DNA of 64,000 nucleotides, from assembly GCF_004025535.1 (NCBI RefSeq), contig NZ_QJRG01000034.1, positions 310,001 to 374,000 of the forward strand, in the 5' to 3' direction. Positions 22,951 through 31,757 of this stretch are shown here, in pieces. The translations under genes and the position numbers were made by a program. Every line of letters begins with the position of its first letter. The stretch's first letter is position 1. The notes beneath the pieces are model-generated. The model saw only the letters and a list, made by a program, of their open reading frames with translations, had not been told where the DNA came from and did not search any database. Source of the stretch: Pseudomonas alkylphenolica. Its GTDB lineage: Bacteria; Pseudomonadota; Gammaproteobacteria; Pseudomonadales; Pseudomonadaceae.

Positions 22951-24597
22951 TTATTTCACCGGGCCCAGATTCGCTTCACTCAGGTCCAGCTCGCCCAGCA
23001 CCTGGCGCACTACATCATCCCCCACCTGGTGATGGCGGTGCAGCTTGTACAGCTCCAGGCGCTGCGCCCGCAGTGCACGCAGGCGCAAACGCCGCTCCAG
23101 CTGGTCCATCTGTTCGGCCAGGGCCTGGGCTTCGGCACTGTCATTGAAGTTTTCCAGTTGATGCCGGTATTCAGCCATCAGTCGTGCCTTGAGCTCCGCT
23201 GCCAAGGCAGCCTGCGCAGCATCCTGAGGTACGCCCGGCTCGGTCAGCTCTTCAGCCTCAAGGGCATGGATCGCCGCTTCCGCCGTACGCCGCCAGGCTT
23301 CCTTGGCCTCTTGGCGCAAGGCATCGTCCGGGCTGCGAGCCACACCGCGTAACAGCAGCGGCAAGGCAATCACCGCCGACACCAGCGATAGCAGGATCAC
23401 CCCCGCAGCAATGAAAATCAGCAGGTCGCGCTCAGGAAACGTCTTGCCGGCACTGATCAGCAACGGCACCGACATCACACCCGCCAGGGTCACTGCACCG
23501 CGCACCCCGCCTACGGTCAGCAGCCAGGCCGAACGGGCATTGGGCAGCAACACCAGATCCTCCTTGCCACGCCAGCGCCGGATCACGCCAATCAAACGCC
23601 ACACGCTCTGCACCCAGACAAAACGCAGCACCAGCAATACCGCGAAGATCGCCACGACATCCAGGCAACGCCACAACAGGGTCGGCCACAGCGATGCTTC
23701 GTGACTGGTCACAGCCTTGATGATGTCCGGCAGTTGCAAGCCCAGCAGCAGGAAAATCAGGCCGTTGAAGCTGAACTCCAGCAACGACCAGACACTGCGA
23801 TTGAGCAGGCGGGTGCTTGTCTGGCGCGGCAGCAGGTCAAGCCAGCTCTGCATCATGCCGGCGGCCACGGCCGAAAGGATCCCCGAAGCGCCCAGGCGCT
23901 CGGCCAGCACATAAGCCGCAAATGGCAGCAGCAACATGAACACCACATGGGTGGCCGGGTCATCCCAGCCACGGGCGATCATCCACGCACGCAGGCGGCC
24001 AACCAGCCAGCTCAGGGCCACACCGATGGCCAGCCCGCCGACAGCCACCAGGACAAAAGTGACGCTGGCCTCGGCCAGGGAAAACACCCCGGTAATCGCC
24101 GCCACCAGGGCAAACTTGAAGGTCACCAGGCCCGACGCATCGTTCATCAGTGCCTCCCCCTGGAGCATATGCATCAAAGGCGTCGGCAAGCGGTCCTGGG
24201 TAATGGCCGAAACCGCCACCGCATCGGTGGGCGACAGCACCGCGGCCAGGGCGAACGCCACCGGCAAGGGGATACTCGGCAGGATCCAGTGAATGAAGTA
24301 ACCAGCCCCCACCACCGTGAACAGAACCAGGCCCACCGCCAGGGTCAGGATCGGACCGCGAAGGCGCCAGAGGTCGCGCTTGGGCATGCGCCAGCCATCC
24401 GCGAACAACAATGGCGGCAGGAACAAAAACAGAAACAGTTCCGGATCAAGCGCCACGTGCAGCCCCAGGGTCGGCCAGGCCAGCAGCGCCCCCGCGGCTA
24501 TCTGCACCAGCGGCAACGGCAGCGGTATCACGCGACCGACAAGTTTGGAGACACTCACCAGCATCAGCAGGATGAGAACGGTGTAGGCTGACTGCAT
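22951..24597 (-). CDS. CPA1-family Na+/H+ antiporter
   Basis: Inner-membrane cation/proton antiporter (NhaP/YjcE type) for sodium and pH balance. It is 548 aa from the ATG at 24597, with roughly 12 hydrophobic segments over residues 1-400. The ion-site segment is LSPTDAVAVSAI, and NDASGLVTFKFA carries the CPA1 ND pair. A charged, Glu/Arg-rich cytoplasmic tail of about 130 residues follows (GVARSPDDALRQEAKEAW onward). The frame opens further up to 24675, but that part is hydrophilic and off-family. It is convergent with dapC. Exact ion preference cannot be read from sequence. Confidence 0.9.
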   Translation of the reverse strand: MQSAYTVLILLMLVSVSKLVGRVIPLPLPLVQIAAGALLAWPTLGLHVALDPELFLFLFLPPLLFADGWRMPKRDLWRLRGPILTLAVGLVLFTVVGAGYFIHWILPSIPLPVAFALAAVLSPTDAVAVSAITQDRLPTPLMHMLQGEALMNDASGLVTFKFALVAAITGVFSLAEASVTFVLVAVGGLAIGVALSWLVGRLRAWMIARGWDDPATHVVFMLLLPFAAYVLAERLGASGILSAVAAGMMQSWLDLLPRQTSTRLLNRSVWSLLEFSFNGLIFLLLGLQLPDIIKAVTSHEASLWPTLLWRCLDVVAIFAVLLVLRFVWVQSVWRLIGVIRRWRGKEDLVLLPNARSAWLLTVGGVRGAVTLAGVMSVPLLISAGKTFPERDLLIFIAAGVILLSLVSAVIALPLLLRGVARSPDDALRQEAKEAWRRTAEAAIHALEAEELTEPGVPQDAAQAALAAELKARLMAEYRHQLENFNDSAEAQALAEQMDQLERRLRLRALRAQRLELYKLHRHHQVGDDVVRQVLGELDLSEANLGPVK

Positions 24598-24829
24598 ACG
24601 GCGTGTTCCTTTCAATTCATGCACGATCAATGGCGCATCGTCTGCCCATTCTGGACATTGCCATTGAATCGACATAGTAGCCGTTCAGGCTGCAGACGCA
24701 CCGCTGCACAAAAGTCGCAGAAGCTGCCGAAACCTGTAACACAATGCTACAAAGTGTCCCGGCAAGGCCAACCCAAACCGGTTGACCGTGGCATAATCCT
24801 TCACCAAATTTTCCCAGGAGGGGCAAGAC

Positions 24830-25192
24830 ATGACCAAACGCGACACGCCATTGCACCTTTATGGAATCAAGGCCTGTGACACCATGAAGAAAGCCCGTAC
24901 CTGGCTGGAAGACCAAGGCCTGGGGTACGACTTCCATGACTACAAGACCCAAGGCATCGACCGTGCCAGCCTGACCCGCTGGTGCGACGAGCACGGCTGG
25001 GAAACCGTCCTCAACCGTGCCGGCACCACCTTCCGCAAGCTCGAAGACGCCCAGAAGGCCGACCTCGACCAGGCCAAGGCCATCGAACTGATGCTGGCCC
25101 AACCGTCGATGATCAAGCGCCCGGTGCTCGACCTCGGCGAGCGGACCCTGGTCGGCTTCAAGCCGGACCTGTACGCAGCCGCCCTTCAATAA
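24830..25192 (+). CDS. yffB: ArsC/Spx-family thiol reductase YffB
   Basis: Small cytoplasmic protein of the ArsC/Spx thioredoxin-like fold. It is 120 aa. The single conserved cysteine is C16 in LYGIKACDTMKKA, and the family RPVLDLGERTLVGF segment follows near residues 98-112. The P. aeruginosa homologue has been described structurally as a probable glutathione-dependent thiol reductase. The in vivo substrate is unknown. It has a strong ribosome-binding site (aggagggg) and lies 42 bp before dapD, with which it is probably cotranscribed. Confidence 0.88.
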   Translation: MTKRDTPLHLYGIKACDTMKKARTWLEDQGLGYDFHDYKTQGIDRASLTRWCDEHGWETVLNRAGTTFRKLEDAQKADLDQAKAIELMLAQPSMIKRPVLDLGERTLVGFKPDLYAAALQ

Positions 25193-25234
25193 CGCGGCGT
25201 CACGCTTTCACTCTAATTCGCAAGAGGTAACTGC

Positions 25235-26269
25235 ATGTCCACTACCCTGTTCAGCCTGGCCTTCGGTGTCGGCACCCAGAACCGTCAAGGCGCCTGGCTG
25301 GAGGTTTTCTACGCACAGCCGCTGATCCAGCCAAGCGCCGAACTGGTCGCTGCCATCACGCCTGTACTGGGTTACGAAGGTGGCAACCAGGCCATCGCCT
25401 TCAGCAACGCCCAAGCTGCGCAGCTGGCTGATGCCCTCAAGGGTGTCGACGCAGCCCAGGCTGCCCTGCTGACCCGCCTGGCCGAAAGCAACAAGCCGCT
25501 GGTCGCCACCGTACTGGCCGAAGACGCCGCACTGACCTCCACCCCGGAAGCCTACCTGAAGCTGCACCTGCTCTCGCATCGCCTGGTCAAGCCGCACGGC
25601 CTGAGCCTGGCCGGTATCTTCCCGCTGCTGCCAAACGTAGCCTGGACCAGCCAGGGTGCCATCGACCTGGCGGAACTGGCCGAACAACAGCTGGAAGCAC
25701 GCCTGAAAGGCGAACTGCTGGAAGTGTTCTCGGTAGACAAGTTCCCGAAAATGACTGACTACGTCGTGCCTGCCGGCGTGCGTATCGCCGACAGCGCCCG
25801 TGTGCGCCTGGGCGCTTACATCGGCGAAGGCACCACCATCATGCACGAAGGCTTCGTCAACTTTAACGCCGGTACCGAAGGCCCTGGCATGATCGAAGGC
25901 CGCGTGTCGGCTGGCGTATTCGTCGGCAAGGGTTCAGACCTGGGCGGCGGTTGCTCGACCATGGGCACCCTGTCTGGTGGCGGCAACATCGTCATCAAAG
26001 TGGGCGAAGGCTGCCTGATCGGCGCCAACGCCGGTATCGGTATCCCGCTGGGCGACCGCAACACCGTCGAAGCAGGCCTGTACATCACTGCGGGCACCAA
26101 GGTGAACCTGCTGGACGAAAACAACCAACTGGTCAAAGTCGTCAAGGCACGTGACCTGGCCGGCCAGACCGACCTGCTGTTCCGTCGCAACTCGCTGAAC
26201 GGCGCCGTGGAGTGCAAGACGCACAAGTCGGCGATCGAGCTGAACGAAGCGCTGCACGCCCACAACTAA
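25235..26269 (+). CDS. dapD: Tetrahydrodipicolinate N-succinyltransferase
   Basis: Transfers succinyl from succinyl-CoA to tetrahydrodipicolinate in the lysine/meso-diaminopimelate pathway. It is 344 aa, the longer Pseudomonas/actinobacterial-like form rather than the roughly 275-aa enterobacterial one. There is an N-terminal domain of about 180 residues, then hexapeptide left-handed beta-helix repeats (VRIADSARVRLGAYIGEGT onward). The catalytic-region sequence GRVSAGVFVGKGSDLGGG is present. It has an AAGAGG ribosome-binding site. Confidence 0.96.
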   Translation: MSTTLFSLAFGVGTQNRQGAWLEVFYAQPLIQPSAELVAAITPVLGYEGGNQAIAFSNAQAAQLADALKGVDAAQAALLTRLAESNKPLVATVLAEDAALTSTPEAYLKLHLLSHRLVKPHGLSLAGIFPLLPNVAWTSQGAIDLAELAEQQLEARLKGELLEVFSVDKFPKMTDYVVPAGVRIADSARVRLGAYIGEGTTIMHEGFVNFNAGTEGPGMIEGRVSAGVFVGKGSDLGGGCSTMGTLSGGGNIVIKVGEGCLIGANAGIGIPLGDRNTVEAGLYITAGTKVNLLDENNQLVKVVKARDLAGQTDLLFRRNSLNGAVECKTHKSAIELNEALHAHN

Positions 26270-26323
26270 GTGGTACCATCGGGTCTGGCTTACCGCCAGG
26301 CCCGATATTCAGGTTCGATCATC

Positions 26324-27529
26324 ATGTTTCAGCCCTCCCCTTGGCGCGCCGACTTTCCGGCCATCGCCGCTCTGCAAAGGCAGCACCAGACCTACCTGGA
26401 CAACGCTGCAACCACGCAAAAACCCCAGTTGCTGCTCGACGCACTGAGCCACTATTACGGCCATGGTGCTGCCAACGTGCACCGTGCCCAACACCTTCCC
26501 GGCGCCCTGGCTACCCAGGCCTTTGAGCGCAGCCGGGAAAAAGTTGCCAGCTGGCTGAATGCCAGCGATCCGCAACAGATCATCTTCACCCATGGCGCAA
26601 CCTCGGCGATCAACTTGCTGGCCTATGGCCTGGAACCGTTGTTCGAGCCGGGGGACGAAATCGTCATCAGCGCCGTGGAACACCACGCCAACCTGTTGCC
26701 CTGGCAGCAACTGGCCCTTCGTCGTGGACTGCGGTTGATCGTGCTGCCATTGAACAGCCACGGCGTGATCGATCTTGATGCCGCCTTGCAACTGATCGGC
26801 TCACGTACGCGGCTGCTGGCGATAAGCCAGCTGTCTAACGTCCTGGGTACCTGGCAACCGCTTTCGCCACTCCTGGCTCATGCGCAGGCTCAAGGCGCCC
26901 TCACCGTCGTCGACGGCGCCCAGGGTGTGGTCCACGCTCGTCAGGACATGCCGCTGCTCGGGTGCGACTTCTACGTATTCTCCAGCCACAAACTGTATGG
27001 CCCTGATGGCCTCGGTGTGCTTTACGGCCGTACCGAGGCACTGGCACGGCTGCGTCACTGGCAATTCGGTGGCGAGATGGTGCAAGTGGCTGACTATCGA
27101 AGTGCCAGCTTCCGCCCGGCACCACTGGGCTTTGAAGCCGGCACCCCGCCTATCGCCAGCGTGATAGCACTGGGTGCCAGCCTCGACTATCTGGCGGGGC
27201 TGGATGAAAACGCGGTCGCCACCCACGAAGCTAGCCTGCATCGCCAGCTGCTGCGTGGCCTGGACGATCGCGAAGGCATTCGCCTGCTTGGCACACCGCA
27301 ATGCGCCTTAGCCAGCTTCGTGATCGATGGCGTGCATAATGCCGACCTCGCCCACATGTTGACCGAACAGGGCATCGCCGTGCGCGCCGGGCACCATTGC
27401 GCCATGCCGCTGCTGAAAAGCCTCGGGCTGGACGGCGCAATCCGGGTCTCGCTGGCGCTGTACAACGATTCCGACGACCTGCAACGCTTTTTTGCAGCAT
27501 TGGATCAGGCCCTGGAGCTGCTGCGATGA
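26324..27529 (+). CDS. csdA: Cysteine desulfurase CsdA
   Basis: PLP enzyme that takes sulfur from cysteine as a persulfide and passes it to CsdE. It is 401 aa from the ATG at 26324. The PLP lysine is K223 in SSHKLYGPDG. The persulfide cysteine is C359 in RAGHHCAMPL (E. coli CsdA C358). TYLDNAATTQ and THGATSAINLLA are class V aminotransferase marks of the SufS/CsdA group. Its TGA overlaps the csdE ATG (ATGA). Confidence 0.95.
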   Translation: MFQPSPWRADFPAIAALQRQHQTYLDNAATTQKPQLLLDALSHYYGHGAANVHRAQHLPGALATQAFERSREKVASWLNASDPQQIIFTHGATSAINLLAYGLEPLFEPGDEIVISAVEHHANLLPWQQLALRRGLRLIVLPLNSHGVIDLDAALQLIGSRTRLLAISQLSNVLGTWQPLSPLLAHAQAQGALTVVDGAQGVVHARQDMPLLGCDFYVFSSHKLYGPDGLGVLYGRTEALARLRHWQFGGEMVQVADYRSASFRPAPLGFEAGTPPIASVIALGASLDYLAGLDENAVATHEASLHRQLLRGLDDREGIRLLGTPQCALASFVIDGVHNADLAHMLTEQGIAVRAGHHCAMPLLKSLGLDGAIRVSLALYNDSDDLQRFFAALDQALELLR

Positions 27530-27936
27530 GCCTGAACGATCACGCCCAGGCGGCACTCGACAGCTTCGAGCAGGCCGCAGGCTGGGAGCAACGGGCACGG
27601 TTGCTGATGCAATGGGGAGAACGCTTGTCCCCACTGGAAGCGGCAGAAAAGTGCGAAGCCAACCGCGTACACGGCTGTGAAAGTCAGGTATGGCTGGTAG
27701 CGGAACAGCATGAAGGGCAGTGGCGTTTCAAAGGCGCCAGCGACGCCCGGATCATTCGTGGCCTGTTGGCATTGCTGCTGGTCCGGGTCGAAGGCTTGTC
27801 CAGCCGCGAACTGCAACAGCTGGACTTACCCGGCTGGTTCAACCAGCTGGGCCTCGGGCGCCAGCTCTCACCCTCGCGCAGCAACGGTCTGAATGCCGTG
27901 CTGCAGCGTATCGCTCAGCTTGCCGCTGACGCCTGA
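27526..27936 (+). CDS. csdE: Sulfur acceptor CsdE (SufE family)
   Basis: SufE-like partner that accepts persulfide sulfur from CsdA. It is 136 aa from the ATG at 27526. The acceptor cysteine is C51 in NRVHGCESQVWL, the same position as in SufE. The start overlaps the csdA stop, so the two partners are translationally coupled. Its last 22 bp overlap the end of tcdA on the other strand. In E. coli csdA and csdE sit beside tcdA (csdL) as well, so the trio is conserved although the orientation differs. Confidence 0.94.
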   Translation: MSLNDHAQAALDSFEQAAGWEQRARLLMQWGERLSPLEAAEKCEANRVHGCESQVWLVAEQHEGQWRFKGASDARIIRGLLALLLVRVEGLSSRELQQLDLPGWFNQLGLGRQLSPSRSNGLNAVLQRIAQLAADA

Positions 27937-28739
27937 GCCTGCTTGCGCTCGGACGGCCGCCGGGCGCCGGCCACCAGCTTTTCCACAGCCTTGCTGGCCG
28001 CGACCATGCCGAAGGTCGCGGTCACCATCATCACCGCGCCAAAGCCACCCGAGCAGTCGAGCTTGACACCCTCACCGACAAAGCTTTTCTGCAGGCAGAC
28101 ACTGCCGTCACCCTTGGGATAACGCAGCTGCTCGGTGGAGAACACGCACGGCACGCTGTAGTTGCGGGTGACCGTACGGGAAAAGTTGTAGTCGCGGCGC
28201 AAGGTCGAACGCACCCGCGAGGCCAGCGGGTCGTTGAAGGTCTTGTTGAGGTCGGCGACCTGGATCTGGGTCGGGTCGATCTGCCCTCCGGCACCGCCGG
28301 TGGTGATGATGGTGACCTTGTGCCGCTTGCACCAGCCGATCAACGCCGCCTTGGCCATCACGCTGTCGATACAGTCGATCACGCAATCGATATGCTCGCC
28401 GATGTACTCAGGCAAGGTTTCCTTGGTGACGAAATCCACTACCGCGTGCACCGTGCACGCCGGGTTGATCGCGCGCAAGCGCTCGGCCATCACTTCAGCC
28501 TTGGAGCGGCCGATATTGCCCTCCATGGCATGCAGTTGACGGTTGGTGTTGCTTACGCAGACATCATCCAGATCAAACAGGGAGATTTCACCCACACCGC
28601 TGCGGGCCATGGCTTCGGCGGCCCAGGAGCCGACGCCGCCAATACCGACGATGGCCACATGGGCCTCGCGCAGGCGCTGCAAACCGTTGTCGCCGTATAA
28701 CCGGGCAACTCCGGCAAAGCGTGGATCATCTGTACTCAT
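27915..28739 (-). CDS. tcdA: tRNA threonylcarbamoyladenosine dehydratase TcdA (CsdL)
   Basis: E1-like (ThiF/MoeB superfamily) ATP-dependent enzyme that cyclises t6A37 to ct6A in tRNAs reading ANN codons. It is 274 aa from the ATG at 28739. An ATG at 28745 is only 1-2 nt from the GGGG ribosome-binding site, so the inner start is better spaced. The nucleotide fold GIGGVGSWAAEAMARSG, the NTNRQLHA segment and VIDCIDSVMAKAAL are visible. It is convergent with csdE and overlaps it by 22 bp. Confidence 0.93.
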   Translation of the reverse strand: MSTDDPRFAGVARLYGDNGLQRLREAHVAIVGIGGVGSWAAEAMARSGVGEISLFDLDDVCVSNTNRQLHAMEGNIGRSKAEVMAERLRAINPACTVHAVVDFVTKETLPEYIGEHIDCVIDCIDSVMAKAALIGWCKRHKVTIITTGGAGGQIDPTQIQVADLNKTFNDPLASRVRSTLRRDYNFSRTVTRNYSVPCVFSTEQLRYPKGDGSVCLQKSFVGEGVKLDCSGGFGAVMMVTATFGMVAASKAVEKLVAGARRPSERKQAQASAAS

Positions 28740-28765
28740 GGCCATACCCCAAAAAACCGGCGCGC

Positions 28766-28794
28766 ATTATAGGCCTCTTGAAGTCCGATGCCAC
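28766..28794 (-). promoter_or_regulatory. Predicted sigma-70 promoter of tcdA
   Basis: On the minus strand there is GTGGCA (28789-28794), 17 nt, then a perfect TATAAT (28766-28771), about 20-27 bp before the tcdA start codon. The remainder of the gap up to ndvB at 29029 shows no open frame I can support and presumably carries the ndvB leader. Confidence 0.5.
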
Positions 28795-29028
28795 CCCGCT
28801 TGAATCCTATACTCAAGTAGGAATTGGTAAAGTCGGCGGAAATCCTGCTTTAATGTGGCTCGCAACCCCTAGTCCTGGACGACAACTGCACGGGCATAAG
28901 AACTTCAACGCTTGAAGTCAATCTAACCTACTGTCGCCGCACTGTTCCTACACAGCATAGGCGTGTAAAGCGCAGAATCCGCGCCCCGTGGCGCTCGCCC
29001 GTTCCACCCTTCGGAACCCGTACTCTCT

Positions 29029-31620
29029 ATGTCATCGCGTAAATTTGGTATCAACCTGGTGATAGTCATGGCCATTGCCGCGCTATTCACCGGGTTCTGG
29101 GCGCTGATCAACCGCCCGGTTTCCGCCCCCAACTGGCCGGAGCAGATTTCCGGCTTCTCCTATTCGCCGTTTCGCCTCGGAGAAAGCCCACAAAAGGGTC
29201 AGTATCCCACTGAGGATGAACTGCGCCAGGACCTCGAACAACTGAGCAAGCTGACCGACAGTATTCGTATCTATACCGTCGAAGGCACACAGGCCGACAT
29301 TCCGCGCCTGGCCGAAGAGTTTGGCCTGCGGGTGACCCTCGGCGTGTGGATCAGCCCGGACCTTGAGCGTAACGAGCGGGAGATCCAGAAGGCGATCGAA
29401 CTGGCCAACAGTTCACGCAGCGTGGTACGGGTGATGGTCGGTAACGAAGCCCTGTTCCGCGAGGAAATCACCCCCGAGGCGCTGATCCAGTACCTGGACC
29501 GCGTGCGGGCGGCGGTGAAAGTACCGGTGACGACCAGTGAGCAGTGGCACATCTGGAAAGAGCACCCGGAACTGGCCAAGCACGTTGACCTGATCGCGGC
29601 GCACATCCTGCCGTACTGGGAATTCATCCCGATGAAGGACGCCGGCCAGTTCGTGCTCGACCGTGCCCGCGACCTCAAGCAATTGTTCCCGCGCAAACCG
29701 CTGCTGCTGTCCGAAGTCGGCTGGCCAAGCAACGGCCGCATGCGCGGCGGTGCCGATGCGACCCAGGCCGACCAGGCGATCTACCTGCGCACCTTGGTCA
29801 ACCAGCTCAACCGCCGGGGCTACAACTACTTCGTCATCGAAGCGTATGACCAGCCGTGGAAGGCCAGTGATGAAGGCTCGGTGGGCGCCTACTGGGGCGT
29901 GTTCAACGCGGCGCGCCAGCAGAAGTTCAACTTCGAAGGCCCGGTAGTCGCCATTCCCCAATGGCGCGTGCTGGCAGTGGGTTCGGTGGTACTGGCGATG
30001 CTCTCGCTGACCCTGCTGCTGATCGATGGCTCGGCCCTGCGTCAACGGGGTCGTACCTTCCTGACATTCATCGCCTTCCTTTGTGGTTCGGTGCTGGTGT
30101 GGATCGGCTATGACTACAGCCAGCAATACAGCACCTGGTTCAGCCTGACGGTGGGCTTCCTGCTCGCGCTCGGTGCGCTGGGGGTCTTCATCGTTTTGCT
30201 GACCGAAGCCCACGAACTGGCCGAGGCCGTGTGGATCCACAAGCGCCGCCGCGAGTTCCTGCCGGTACAGGCCGACAGCGCCTACCGCCCGAAAGTCTCG
30301 GTGCACGTGCCGTGCTACAACGAGCCCCCCGAGATGGTCAAACAGACCCTCAATGCCTTGGCAGCGCTGGATTATCCGGACTACGAAGTGCTGATCATCG
30401 ACAACAACACCAAGGACCCTGCGGTGTGGGAACCGATCAAGGCGCATTGCGAGATGCTCGGCGAGCGCTTCAAGTTCTTCCACGTCTCGCCGCTGGCCGG
30501 GTTCAAGGGTGGCGCGCTGAACTACCTGATTCCGCACACCGCCAAGGACGCCGAAGTGATTGCGGTGATCGACTCGGACTACTGCGTGGACCGCAACTGG
30601 CTCAAGCACATGGTGCCGCATTTCGCCGACCCGAAAATCGCCGTGGTGCAGTCGCCGCAAGACTACCGCGACCAGAACGAAAGCACCTTCAAGAAGCTCT
30701 GCTACAGCGAGTACAAGGGCTTCTTCCACATCGGCATGGTGACCCGCAATGATCGTGACGCGATCATCCAGCACGGCACCATGACCATGACCCGGCGCTC
30801 GGTACTTGAAGAACTGGGCTGGGCCGACTGGTGTATCTGTGAAGACGCCGAGCTGGGCCTGCGCGTGTTCGAAAAGGGCTATTCCGCGGCCTATTCGCAC
30901 GAAAGCTATGGCAAGGGCCTGATGCCCGATACCTTTATCGACTTCAAGAAGCAGCGCTTCCGCTGGGCCTACGGCGCCATCCAGATCATCAAGCGCCACA
31001 CCGCCAGCCTGCTGCGCGGCAAGGACACCGAGCTCACCCGTGGCCAGCGCTACCACTTCCTGGCGGGCTGGTTGCCGTGGATTGCCGATGGCATGAACAT
31101 TTTCTTCACTGTCGGCGCCCTGCTCTGGTCGGCAGCGATGATCATCGTGCCGCAACGGGTCGATCCGCCGCTGCTGATCTTCGCGATTCCGCCGCTGGCG
31201 CTGTTCGTGTTCAAGGTCGGCAAGATTGTGTTCCTGTACCGCCGCGCGGTCGGGGTCAACCTCAAGGATGCCTTCGCCGCGGCCCTCGCCGGTTTGGCGC
31301 TGTCGCACACGATCGCCAAGGCGGTGCTGTACGGTTTCTTCACCTCGAGCATTCCATTCTTCCGTACGCCGAAGAACGCCGACAGTCATGGCTTCATGGT
31401 GGCCCTGTCCGAAGCCCGCGAAGAGTTGTTCATCATGTTGCTGCTGTGGAGCGCCGCGGCCGGTATCTACCTGGTTCAGGGGCTGCCGAGCAATGACATG
31501 CGCTTCTGGGTGACCATGCTGCTGGTGCAGTCGCTGCCGTACCTGGCGGCGTTGATCATGGCGATGCTGTCGTCGCTGCCCAAGCCCGTGGATGCAGCGC
31601 AACCGGCGCAGGCTTCCTGA
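29029..31620 (+). CDS. ndvB: Bifunctional GH17 / GT2 beta-glucan synthase (NdvB-like)
   Basis: Inner-membrane glucan synthase resembling P. aeruginosa NdvB, which makes periplasmic cyclic beta-(1,3)-glucans linked to biofilm antibiotic tolerance. The 863 aa run as follows. A signal-anchor helix (8-28) leads into a periplasmic GH17 domain with likely acid/base E140 (VMVGNEALF) and nucleophile E229 (LLSEVGWPSNG). Two or three membrane helices follow (310-395). A cytoplasmic GT2 domain has D515xD517 (IDSDYCVD), E605D606 (CICEDAELG) and QRFRW (642-646). C-terminal membrane helices end the protein. It is probably transcribed alone; a REP hairpin follows. The exact linkage product is inference. Confidence 0.88.
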   Translation: MSSRKFGINLVIVMAIAALFTGFWALINRPVSAPNWPEQISGFSYSPFRLGESPQKGQYPTEDELRQDLEQLSKLTDSIRIYTVEGTQADIPRLAEEFGLRVTLGVWISPDLERNEREIQKAIELANSSRSVVRVMVGNEALFREEITPEALIQYLDRVRAAVKVPVTTSEQWHIWKEHPELAKHVDLIAAHILPYWEFIPMKDAGQFVLDRARDLKQLFPRKPLLLSEVGWPSNGRMRGGADATQADQAIYLRTLVNQLNRRGYNYFVIEAYDQPWKASDEGSVGAYWGVFNAARQQKFNFEGPVVAIPQWRVLAVGSVVLAMLSLTLLLIDGSALRQRGRTFLTFIAFLCGSVLVWIGYDYSQQYSTWFSLTVGFLLALGALGVFIVLLTEAHELAEAVWIHKRRREFLPVQADSAYRPKVSVHVPCYNEPPEMVKQTLNALAALDYPDYEVLIIDNNTKDPAVWEPIKAHCEMLGERFKFFHVSPLAGFKGGALNYLIPHTAKDAEVIAVIDSDYCVDRNWLKHMVPHFADPKIAVVQSPQDYRDQNESTFKKLCYSEYKGFFHIGMVTRNDRDAIIQHGTMTMTRRSVLEELGWADWCICEDAELGLRVFEKGYSAAYSHESYGKGLMPDTFIDFKKQRFRWAYGAIQIIKRHTASLLRGKDTELTRGQRYHFLAGWLPWIADGMNIFFTVGALLWSAAMIIVPQRVDPPLLIFAIPPLALFVFKVGKIVFLYRRAVGVNLKDAFAAALAGLALSHTIAKAVLYGFFTSSIPFFRTPKNADSHGFMVALSEAREELFIMLLLWSAAAGIYLVQGLPSNDMRFWVTMLLVQSLPYLAALIMAMLSSLPKPVDAAQPAQAS

Positions 31621-31626
31621 TACAAC

Positions 31627-31654
31627 TGTAGGAGCGGATTTATCCGCTCCTACA
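31627..31654. repeat. REP-like palindrome after ndvB
   Basis: The inverted repeat tgtaggagcgga (31627-31638) pairs with tccgctcctaca (31643-31654) across a 4-nt centre. It is immediately 3' of ndvB and may also end its transcript. The arm is nearly identical to those of the repeat at 54035. Confidence 0.7.
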
Positions 31655-31757
31655 AGCGCTCCTAATCCGATGGGCGGGGGCCACCCTTATCGGATCGAAT
31701 TGCTATAAGATAACGCCCCTCGAATTTGTGCCCTGCCTTGCCCCCGGAGTTCCTTCA

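Noticed and set aside
24780..24800. TGGCA-like element before yffB as a sigma-54 site
   Set aside because: Only the first half matches well and the second half lacks the TTGC core.
29413..31602. A 729-codon minus-strand frame opposite the glucan synthase
   Set aside because: Antisense shadow; Gln/His/Arg-rich, no family resemblance.
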